Of a stretch of 64,000 nucleotides of DNA, positions 16,770-23,971 are shown piece after piece. Within the stretch, counting starts at the first letter, position 1; each line of letters begins with the position of its first letter. The notes beneath the pieces are model-generated. The model saw only the letters and a list, made by a program, of their open reading frames with translations. It was not told the origin of the DNA and searched no databases. Both the position numbers and the translations under genes were made by a program. Location of the stretch: positions 149,075-213,074 of the forward strand of contig JAXMBK010000014.1 in the NCBI GenBank assembly GCA_046349935.1, given 5' to 3'. Source of the DNA: CAIXSC01 sp046349935. Its GTDB lineage: Bacteria; Planctomycetota; Planctomycetia; Pirellulales; Pirellulaceae.

Positions 16770-19700
16770 TCCAGCTGTTGGACGTGGAGCACGTCGTCGG
16801 GTAGGTGCGCCCTGGCCAACTCGACTAAGTGCTGGTGGTGAGTAAAGACGATGACTTGAGTGCGGCGGGAGAATTCGCCGAGCACCCGGAGGGTGGCCAG
16901 GGCGCGTGGATCGTCGAATTTGATCAGGATGTCGTCGACGACGATCGGCAAGGGTTCGTGCTTGTCTTGCCATTCGGCCAAATACGCCAACCGCATGGCA
17001 AAGTACAACTGATCGGCGGTCCCTTCGCTCATGCCCTCCACGCGGACCGTGCGTTCCACCGGTTCGCCGGCGAGCGACATGGTCTTACGCCTTCCGACTA
17101 GGATCGGTTCGTCGTCATCGTTGTAGTCAATCTTCAGATCCACGAACGAACCTTCCGTCAGTTGCGCAAAATAGTCGCTCGCGCGCCGCAACATGGGCGC
17201 TTGGTTCTGTTCGCCGAACCGATCGATGGCCTTGCGCAAAACGTAGGAGGCGAGTCGCGTACGCGCGTACTCGATCGTCAACGTTTCGATGCGGCCCAAA
17301 TGGGACTGTAGTTTCGCGTTGAGTTCCACGACTTGCGTGCCGCCGTCGAGTTTTTGACGTTCGCTGGCCAGCCTCCCAAGTTCCTTCTGTAGTTCGCCGC
17401 GCTGCGCGTCAAGTGACTCGATGTCGCGATCCAGTCGCTCGATCTCCACCGCCAATTGCGACTCGTCGGCGGCCGAGGCCTCGCGTTCCCAGTCGGCGAT
17501 CGATCGCCCGCCGGAGAGTCCCTGCAGCGCTTCTTCGACCATCTCCAATTGTTGCAACAACTCGCGGCGCTGCTCGGACCGCTGCCACAGTTCATCCAAC
17601 TGCTCGGGCGTCGCGTCGCCCGCTTCTTCGCATAACGACTGCAAGCGGATCTGCGCGGCCGAAACGGCTTGATCTTGAACGGCGCAGGCATCCACTGCTT
17701 TCCGCTGCTGGTCCCGCAGTTCTTGCAAGTTCGCGTCCAGTCGGTCGGCTTGATCGAGCGCATCGAGGATCTGCTGCGCGAGCGATTCGACGGGCGTTTC
17801 CTGACCTGGCGGAAGGGCGATGCCGACCGCCTGCCCTAAACGCTGGACGCGGTCGGAAAAGGCCTTCGCGTCGGCCTCGATGCCCTCGATCCGAATCGCG
17901 AATCCGCTCGTCCCCTTATACAGCTCCTGCCACTTGGCCTGTAGTTCGCGGACGTCATGGGCGTAGGCCAGCACTTTCGTCGGCGGCGAGTCGGCGTCGA
18001 AGCCCAGCGACTGAACGCAGGCCGACCAATGCGTACGCCATTCCTGCTCCGTACGCTCCAAACGCGCCAATTTGCGGGTGTTCTCTTCGACCTGCTTCTG
18101 ATGCTGCTCCCGATTCGCTTGAACCTTGACTCGCTTCTTGGCGAGCTCCGCTTGCTGTTCAAGGAGCGTGCCGCAGACTTGAAGGGCGTCCTCCAGCGAA
18201 GCGGCGCCGTCCAACGAGCCGACGCCGGCGGGCAGCAGCGCCGCCGCGGCCTGCACCTGCGCGCGAAGTCGCATCAGCGCGCTTTCGATGCGTTTGTGCA
18301 ACTCCGTCGCGTCGGTCTCCATCCCTCGCAACTCGTGCTGCCGTTCCCGAATCTGCTCTAGGCCGGTCCGCCATTCGCGCATTTCCGTCGGCGTCGCCGC
18401 CTCAATCTGCAACGGCGTCCAAATCGCCGACCACTCCGACTGTCTCGCCGCCAGTTCGTCTTTCAGAACCGCCAGCCGCCCGGCGCTGGCCGCCAAGTCC
18501 TCGGTGCGACGCGCCAGTTCCGCATCCAGTTGCATGCGCGTCACGACTCGCTGCTGTTCTTGACGCATGCGATCCACCGTTTTGTCTGCCGCGGCAACGC
18601 TATGTTCATAACGCTCTGCGACCTGTTCCGCCGTCGGCGGCGCGCCGCGCTCCCAGGCGCGACGCACGGCCTGCCATAATCGGTCGCGATCTCCGCGCGC
18701 CGCGGCCAAATCGGCGTCGGTCGGAAGTTCCCCCGCCGTCGCCAGAAGCGTCGCCAGTTGGCCGGCGAGCGCCTGTCGCTCCTTCTCGAATCGGGCCTGC
18801 TGCTGGGCCTCTTCTCGCACGGCTTGTTCCGCTTCGCTGATGCGCGCTTCATGCAGACTGATCGTCGACAGGCTGGGAAGCGGTTCGTCCAACCGCTCCA
18901 AACCACCCGCCCAGCGCCCCAACTGCTTCAACTGACGCTCGAGTGCCGACCGGCCGCGCGCCACCTTCGTTTGCAATTCGGCCAACTGCTTTTCCAGCCG
19001 CCCCTCCTTCTCAATCGATCGCACCGTCGACTGCAGCTCGCGCAGGTCCGCCGCCATGGCGAGCGACCGTTCTTCGTGTTCGGCCGCCGCCAACTGCTCC
19101 TGAGAAGATTGCAACGTCTGTGCGAGTTCCTCCCGAAGGGTTCGGTTCTTCTGGTATTCGTCCGCCAACTGACTGATGCGCTCTTGGAGTTCTTGGGGAA
19201 TCCGCAGCGTTTCGGCGTCGCGCAGCGCGAGGCCCGGACGCAAGCGTTGCAGCAGCAACTGCGCCTCCGCGGCGACGGCGTCATGGTCGCGACGCACCTT
19301 CGGCAGATCCTTCTGGGCCTTCCGATGACTCCCCAGGTCGTTCGCCAGCGTCTGACGCTCCGCACGCAGGGACGCCGACAACGGCGGGCCGTCTAGCTGT
19401 GCGCACTTGGCGTCCAGTTCCTGGCGACGCTGTTCCGCTTGCCGTCGAATCTGTTCTTCCAATTGCAGTCGTTGTCGAGCTTCCCGGAACTCGCGATCGA
19501 AATTCGCGCGCAACGACCGCGTCGATTCGTGTTCCGCCAACTGCTCGCGCAACCTCCGGCGCTTGGCCCACTGCGGCAGCGCGCGACGCAGTTTATCGAG
19601 TCGATCGCGCTGAGCGCGCACTGCGTGCAGCTGCGCATCGAGTTGCTGCAGGGAGTCTCGCGATTTCTTGATCGCGGACTCCAACTGGTCGAATTCCTTG

Positions 19701-20311
19701 GACGCGACGCGTCGCTCTTTCAGCTCCTTGTGCGTCGCTTGATACTCGCGGATCGCCGCGTTGAGCTCGGGGTTCGAGCCGCCGGCCTTGAAAAGTCTCT
19801 CGCCGGCTTTGTCCAGAGTCTGTTGCAGTTCTCGCAGGTGCGTGATGCCGCCTGCGGCCGCGAACAACGTCGCGCCGACTTGACCTTTCAATTCGGCGAT
19901 CTGCTCCCCGCCGGCCACCAAGCCGCCGTAGTCGATCCCAAACATCGACTCGTACGTCTCCCGCCCGACCCCCGACAACAGCCGCGTCAACTTCGATTCG
20001 TCGATCGCTTTCTCCGTGCGCGGGTCGAGCAGCGTCTTGGAGTTTCCTTTGCGCCGCAGCAGCTCCAGCCGCGACCCATCTGCCGCCCGCAAGGTCAGAC
20101 CGATGCGCAGCGCCGAATTGTCATGCAGAAAAGAATCCGTCGTGCGCGCGGGAATTCCAAACAGCGCGTCGCGCAGCGCTCGCAGCGCCGAGCTTTTTCC
20201 CGCCTCGTTGGGGCCGTACACCAAGTGCAGCCCTTCGCGGCCCGAAGAAAAGTCGAGTCGCTTTTGAGTGAACGGGCCGAAGGCGAGCAGCGCGAGTTCA
20301 TCGATTCTCAT
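16763..20311 (-). CDS. SbcC/Rad50-like AAA ATPase (YhaN family)
   Basis: A 1182-residue SMC-like ATPase. The N-terminus M-R-I-D-E-L-A-L-L-A-F-G-P-F is typical, with Walker A G-P-N-E-A-G-K-S at residues 33-40. Long Gln/Glu/Arg-rich coiled coils fill about residues 170-1000. The C-terminal lobe has the ABC signature-like M-S-E-G-T-A-D-Q-L-Y-F and Walker B L-P-I-V-V-D-D-I-L-I-K-F-D-D. There is no zinc hook C-x-x-C in the coil, which separates YhaN from Rad50 and SbcC. It works with the nuclease encoded upstream (20493-21854), presumably in processing DNA ends. The start at 20311 is the family start; a 14 bp duplication places a second ATG out of frame upstream. Confidence 0.9.
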   Translation of the reverse strand: MRIDELALLAFGPFTQKRLDFSSGREGLHLVYGPNEAGKSSALRALRDALFGIPARTTDSFLHDNSALRIGLTLRAADGSRLELLRRKGNSKTLLDPRTEKAIDESKLTRLLSGVGRETYESMFGIDYGGLVAGGEQIAELKGQVGATLFAAAGGITHLRELQQTLDKAGERLFKAGGSNPELNAAIREYQATHKELKERRVASKEFDQLESAIKKSRDSLQQLDAQLHAVRAQRDRLDKLRRALPQWAKRRRLREQLAEHESTRSLRANFDREFREARQRLQLEEQIRRQAEQRRQELDAKCAQLDGPPLSASLRAERQTLANDLGSHRKAQKDLPKVRRDHDAVAAEAQLLLQRLRPGLALRDAETLRIPQELQERISQLADEYQKNRTLREELAQTLQSSQEQLAAAEHEERSLAMAADLRELQSTVRSIEKEGRLEKQLAELQTKVARGRSALERQLKQLGRWAGGLERLDEPLPSLSTISLHEARISEAEQAVREEAQQQARFEKERQALAGQLATLLATAGELPTDADLAAARGDRDRLWQAVRRAWERGAPPTAEQVAERYEHSVAAADKTVDRMRQEQQRVVTRMQLDAELARRTEDLAASAGRLAVLKDELAARQSEWSAIWTPLQIEAATPTEMREWRTGLEQIRERQHELRGMETDATELHKRIESALMRLRAQVQAAAALLPAGVGSLDGAASLEDALQVCGTLLEQQAELAKKRVKVQANREQHQKQVEENTRKLARLERTEQEWRTHWSACVQSLGFDADSPPTKVLAYAHDVRELQAKWQELYKGTSGFAIRIEGIEADAKAFSDRVQRLGQAVGIALPPGQETPVESLAQQILDALDQADRLDANLQELRDQQRKAVDACAVQDQAVSAAQIRLQSLCEEAGDATPEQLDELWQRSEQRRELLQQLEMVEEALQGLSGGRSIADWEREASAADESQLAVEIERLDRDIESLDAQRGELQKELGRLASERQKLDGGTQVVELNAKLQSHLGRIETLTIEYARTRLASYVLRKAIDRFGEQNQAPMLRRASDYFAQLTEGSFVDLKIDYNDDDEPILVGRRKTMSLAGEPVERTVRVEGMSEGTADQLYFAMRLAYLAEWQDKHEPLPIVVDDILIKFDDPRALATLRVLGEFSRRTQVIVFTHHQHLVELARAHLPDDVLHVQQLDR

Positions 20312-20334
20312 GGCGTATCTCTCATGGCGTATCT
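20307..20334 (-). repeat. Perfect 14 bp tandem duplication over the ATPase start
   Basis: CTCATGGCGTATCT occurs twice in tandem. On the minus strand this gives two ATGs 14 nt apart. The first opens a five-codon ORF (M-R-D-T-P) whose TGA overlaps the real start codon. Confidence 0.85.
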
Positions 20335-20388
20335 CCCAAAGCCCCGTGCTGCCCAATCCCAGGGCGGCGCGGATATCCCCCGTCGCCG

Positions 20389-20450
20389 CTCGCCCGTTTC
20401 ATTCACGACAACGCTCGACTTTCGTGTCTTTCCGTGATGGCAAGGGAACC
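20389..20450 (+). repeat. Dispersed repeat (related to 50825-50885), copy 1
   Basis: CTCGCCCGTTTCATTCACGA followed by CAACG, then a diverged centre and TTTCCGTG..GGCAAGGGA. The same order and spacing recur 30 kb away. It lies in the 181 bp gap between the nuclease and ATPase genes. Confidence 0.6.
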
Positions 20451-20492
20451 ATGCTCACATGTTGCACGGCGATCGACTGATCGGAACGGCGT

Positions 20493-21854
20493 TCAGGCGT
20501 CCGCGTCGCCGACGTCGGCCGCCTTTCGGCCTCTCGAACCGCTCGACGCAGGAGCGCCGCCTAGAGGCGCCGAGCCGCCGCGACGCAGCTGTTCGCGAAG
20601 GTACGGCGCCAGTTCGTTGGCTCGTTCACGCAGGAACGCGGGCGAGTCGACGAGCAGCGGCTCCCCTCCTTGCTGCAACTCCTGCGGCAACTTCGTCCGC
20701 AAATCTTGGAGCTCCTTGCCCAACTCGGCCAACGCTTCGTCGCTCGACAAATACTCGGCGACCAACGATTCCACTTCCGCCAACGGCCCGTCCGACAACT
20801 CGTGCTCTCCGCCGCCTCGCCGGGGAGGATGCGTGCGAAACTTGATCTTTTCGACCCACAATTCGCCTTGACCGCGACTGCCGCCCGTCGCCGCCGCGAT
20901 CCCGCGCAATTCGACTTCCCACTTCTTCGACTGGCCTGCGTAGTCGTCGTGGAACGGCGTCTCCCCGGTCACTTCCAGGCGCACCGCGTAAGACAAGTCT
21001 GCACGCTGGGCTCGGAGCGACTCCAGTTGCGTTCGAGCCGCCTCATGCAGTTCCTCCGCCGCGGCGAAGTCCGTCGCATTCAACTCCAAACGCTCCCACC
21101 GCACGACGTCCAATTCACGAAACTCCACCTCCACGCGCACGTCGCTGGCCCGCGCATCGTCGACGCTGACCAACAGCGCTCCTTTGGCGCCCGCTTCGCG
21201 CACATGCCGGCCCTGCAAGTTTCCAGAAAAACCGATCCACGGCCGCTCGCTAAGCTGCTCGCGCTGATGAATATGCCCCAGCGCCCAGTAGTCGTACTGT
21301 TTCGCCCGTAGGTCTTCCAGCGAGCAGGGGGCGTAGTTGGCATGGCCCTCGCGGCCATCCAGGCTGGTGTGCAGCAGCCCCAGGTTGAACATGTTGGGAA
21401 CCGCCGGCGGATAGTTCCGAGCCAGATTCTCCGTGACCGCCTGCTTGGAGAAACTTTGCCCGTGGATCGCGACCGAAAGATGCTCCAGCGTCTTGGTCTC
21501 CGGCTTGCGGTAACCAAACATCGTCACGTTGTCGGGCAACGGCACGTGATGCGTCATCTTCGTCGCCGCATCGTGATTGCCCGCGATCACGAAAACGGGA
21601 ATCCGCGCGTCCCGCAGCCGCGCCATTTGCTGCACCATCACCAAGCCCGTACGCACGTCGTCCCAATCGCCGTCGTACACGTCCCCCGCGATCACCACGA
21701 AGTCCACCTGCTCGTCGATCGCTAAGTCGACCAGATTGGACAGCGCGTGGCGCGTGGCGCTGCGCAGCAAGTCGGCCGGCGCATCGTCGTACTGGCCTAA
21801 CCGCTGAAGCGGACTATCGAGATGAATGTCGGCCGCATGGATGAACTTGAACAT
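20493..21854 (-). CDS. SbcD/YhaO-like metallophosphoesterase (DNA repair exonuclease)
   Basis: A 453-residue calcineurin-like phosphoesterase of the Mre11/SbcD/YhaO group. It starts with M-F-K-F-I-H-A-A-D-I-H-L-D-S-P-L, giving the D-x-H metal motif at residues 9-11. V-I-A-G-D-V-Y-D-G-D (about residues 53-62) and I-A-G-N-H-D (about residues 92-97) follow, then G-H-I-H near residue 200. The C-terminal half is the capping and partner-binding region. It is first in a minus-strand operon with the YhaN-like ATPase; together they should form a nuclease-ATPase complex acting on DNA ends. The Shine-Dalgarno is weak but the start is the family start. Confidence 0.92.
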   Translation of the reverse strand: MFKFIHAADIHLDSPLQRLGQYDDAPADLLRSATRHALSNLVDLAIDEQVDFVVIAGDVYDGDWDDVRTGLVMVQQMARLRDARIPVFVIAGNHDAATKMTHHVPLPDNVTMFGYRKPETKTLEHLSVAIHGQSFSKQAVTENLARNYPPAVPNMFNLGLLHTSLDGREGHANYAPCSLEDLRAKQYDYWALGHIHQREQLSERPWIGFSGNLQGRHVREAGAKGALLVSVDDARASDVRVEVEFRELDVVRWERLELNATDFAAAEELHEAARTQLESLRAQRADLSYAVRLEVTGETPFHDDYAGQSKKWEVELRGIAAATGGSRGQGELWVEKIKFRTHPPRRGGGEHELSDGPLAEVESLVAEYLSSDEALAELGKELQDLRTKLPQELQQGGEPLLVDSPAFLRERANELAPYLREQLRRGGSAPLGGAPASSGSRGRKAADVGDADA

Positions 21855-21952
21855 GAGCCCCGCCGCTGCCTCCCAATCCGGGAATCGGATGAATGGTGGT
21901 CAAGTGTATAGGTGCGGCGGTGCGGGGGCAAGAGTGGTGCGGGGGGCGGCGC

Positions 21953-21980
21953 GTGTGTGTGTGTGGGGGGGGGGGGGGGG
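21953..21980 (+). repeat. GT dinucleotide run followed by a G16 homopolymer
   Basis: GTGTGTGTGTGT leads into 16 consecutive G at 21965-21980. Such tracts are prone to length change and to sequencing error. Confidence 0.85.
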
Positions 21981-22010
21981 AACTCTGTTGAATTCGGAGC
22001 GTTTGCGCTC

Positions 22011-22072
22011 GGACCCACTGTCGTTTGTTGCGGACCCACTGTCGTTTGTTGCGCAATGCTGTCGTTTGTTGC
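22011..22072 (+). repeat. Three tandem units ending in CTGTCGTTTGTTGC
   Basis: Two identical 21 bp units (GGACCCACTGTCGTTTGTTG plus C) at 22011-22031 and 22032-22052 are followed by a variant unit GCAATGCTGTCGTTTGTTGC at 22053-22072. Confidence 0.85.
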
Positions 22073-22096
22073 GCAAGGACACGCGCGGATGGTGCT

Positions 22097-22123
22097 CCCT
22101 TCTCCCCGCCGCGGGGAGAAGGG
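22097..22123. terminator. Perfect 13 bp hairpin
   Basis: CCCTTCTCCCCGC pairs with GCGGGGAGAAGGG around one central base. It has the same C/T-rich arm design as the hairpin at 16676. It is probably a repeat-family hairpin near the 3' end of the minus-strand heme protein gene. Confidence 0.5.
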
Positions 22124-22145
22124 CTGGGGATGAGGGGGGCGGCGT

Positions 22146-22168
22146 CACAGGCTGGAAGCCTGTGCTAC
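22146..22168 (-). repeat. Dispersed palindromic repeat, copy 6
   Basis: A minus-oriented variant with core CACAGGCTTCCAGCCTGTG. Its GTAG begins 5 bp after the TAA of the heme protein gene. Confidence 0.9.
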
Positions 22169-22173
22169 GGGGG

Positions 22174-23964
22174 TTATGAGCCGCCTACGACTTCGAAGTT
22201 GGTGGAGGCGCCGTCGGGGATCGACAATTCCACGCGCAGTTCGGGTTGTTCGCGGTCGGAGACTTCGACGCGGAAGGTGAGCGGATGACGGCCTACGGGC
22301 AGCGTCACGACGGCGTCGCGCTTCGCGTCGAGCGATTCCGAGCCGATCCAGGTTTGCACCGTTTCGGTCGACTCCAACTGCAGGCGCACCGGCCCTTCCG
22401 CCGTCACATTCACTTCGCCTTGCAGGATGAGCACCTGCGGCGTCCGTCCCTGACGCAACTCGGCCAGCGGCAAGTAGCCGTTCACCTTGCCGTAAGCGGC
22501 CGCCCATTGCTCGGCCGGAGCGCCGAACACAAACTGTCGCAAATTCTCCAAGTGCGGCGTTTCGGCGGTGAGCTCCGTCGGAGGGTCGCGCAGCACGCGC
22601 CATCGCTGAATGCGTTTGGCCGTTTGCACGGCGTACGGTCCCGGCTTCCCCAATTCCGAGACGAACTTGGCCAAGTCGACCAATTCGTCGTGCGTGAGGA
22701 ACAGCGTCAGGCCCTGCGGCATCAGCGACCGGCCTTCCGCTTCGTCGTCGATGTCCGCGGTCGGGATCGACAACGTCTGGCCGTTCACGTCGCGCACATT
22801 GACGCGCACGTCGTCGCGGTCGATCACGATGCCGGTCAGCACCTTGCCCGACGACAACTCAAATACGCGAGTGACAAATTGTTCTTTTACCGCCAGATTC
22901 GGGTTGAGGATCGAATTGACGACATAATCGACGGGAGACGATCCCCCCACCGCGCTCAACTCGGGTCCGACCTGCCCTCCAGCGCGACTCACGCTGTGAC
23001 ACTTCATGCAGCTCAGGTCTTTTCGCCGGAACACTTGCTCGCCGCGCTCGGCATTGCCCTTGGCATTGACTTCGGCGACGATCTTGGCCACTTCTTCGGG
23101 CGTCGGCGGGGGGGCGTCGGTTACGATGCCGGCCGTCTTACTGAGCACCTCGGAGAGCGCCGCGTCGCTATGGCCCACCGAGTACATGTACCGGAGCGCC
23201 ACTTTGGCCACATCGGGCTTCGGCGGCTTCGCGGCGATCGCCTTGGCGAGCGCTTCGGCGCCTTGCTTGCGATTCAAAAAGGCGCTCACCAGTTCCGCGG
23301 GATCGTCGGACGTCGCGGCATCGGCGAGTACGTCGGCGGCTGCCTTGGCGGCCGCGTCCAGCGAGAACCCTGCCAAACCGGCGACGGCTTGCATGCGCAC
23401 CGTCAACGGATACTCGCGACCCGCTAACCTCGCGATCGTCGACTGGCTCGCCGGATCGCCGATCGCCGTCAATCCCTCCAACGCCACTCGCTGCAGCGCC
23501 GGCTTGGTCTTGGGGTTGAGCGCCAGCTTGGACAGCGCGGGTGCGATCGCCGTGTCTTGCCAGTTCGATGCCAAACGGATGGCGGCTGCTTGCAGGGCCG
23601 CATCGCGTTCGGCCGACTCGCCCACCACCAGCGACTCGAGCGCACCCAAGTCGCCGGCGGGTTTCACCTTGCGGGTTACTGCGGCGTCGGTCAGCCACGT
23701 CATGGTTTGGCGGCGCAATTCGGGCGGCAGTCCGTCGGCCTGCACGAGCTTCTCGAACACGACGCGCAGGTCGTGTTCGTTGCCTCGTTTGCAGATCATC
23801 TCCAGGACGGTGCCCTGCCGCTCGGGAGGAAGTCGTCCGCTTTGGAACAACTTCATCAACGGCCCCACCGCGCTCACCGGTTCATCCCCGGCCGCCGGAG
23901 CGACCAAAGCGCCGGTGCAAAGCAGGACCACGATAAGCGACCAACGACGTAGCAACCGACTCAT
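22174..23964 (-). CDS. PVC-type heme-binding HEAT-repeat cytochrome
   Basis: A 596-residue secreted protein. A signal peptide (L-I-V-V-L-L-C-T-G-A-L-V-A-P-A-A-G) is followed by about 270 residues of HEAT-like helical repeats. Next comes a class I c-type heme domain: G-E-Q-V-F-R-R-K, then C-M-K-C-H near residues 318-322 and G-Q-V-G-P-E-L-S. D-Y-V-V-N-S-I-L-N-P-N follows, as in the putative heme-binding domain TIGR02603. The C-terminal ~100 residues are an extra beta-rich domain. It starts 7 bp after the dehydrogenase-like gene ends, with AGGG in between. Together the two genes cover what is often one PVC-type fused protein, so an electron-transfer pair in the periplasm is likely. Confidence 0.92.
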   Translation of the reverse strand: MSRLLRRWSLIVVLLCTGALVAPAAGDEPVSAVGPLMKLFQSGRLPPERQGTVLEMICKRGNEHDLRVVFEKLVQADGLPPELRRQTMTWLTDAAVTRKVKPAGDLGALESLVVGESAERDAALQAAAIRLASNWQDTAIAPALSKLALNPKTKPALQRVALEGLTAIGDPASQSTIARLAGREYPLTVRMQAVAGLAGFSLDAAAKAAADVLADAATSDDPAELVSAFLNRKQGAEALAKAIAAKPPKPDVAKVALRYMYSVGHSDAALSEVLSKTAGIVTDAPPPTPEEVAKIVAEVNAKGNAERGEQVFRRKDLSCMKCHSVSRAGGQVGPELSAVGGSSPVDYVVNSILNPNLAVKEQFVTRVFELSSGKVLTGIVIDRDDVRVNVRDVNGQTLSIPTADIDDEAEGRSLMPQGLTLFLTHDELVDLAKFVSELGKPGPYAVQTAKRIQRWRVLRDPPTELTAETPHLENLRQFVFGAPAEQWAAAYGKVNGYLPLAELRQGRTPQVLILQGEVNVTAEGPVRLQLESTETVQTWIGSESLDAKRDAVVTLPVGRHPLTFRVEVSDREQPELRVELSIPDGASTNFEVVGGS

Positions 23965-23971
23965 ATCAACC

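Larger units (their letters stand above)
21855..22173. other. Simple-sequence intergenic region
   Basis: No gene. It holds a GT-repeat running into a G16 tract, three tandem 20-21 bp units, a strong hairpin and a dispersed repeat copy. It is the upstream region of the nuclease gene and the downstream region of the heme protein gene. Confidence 0.7.

Noticed and set aside
22011..22072. Possible CRISPR array from regularly spaced repeats
   Set aside because: The units are directly adjacent with no spacers, and no cas gene is in the window.
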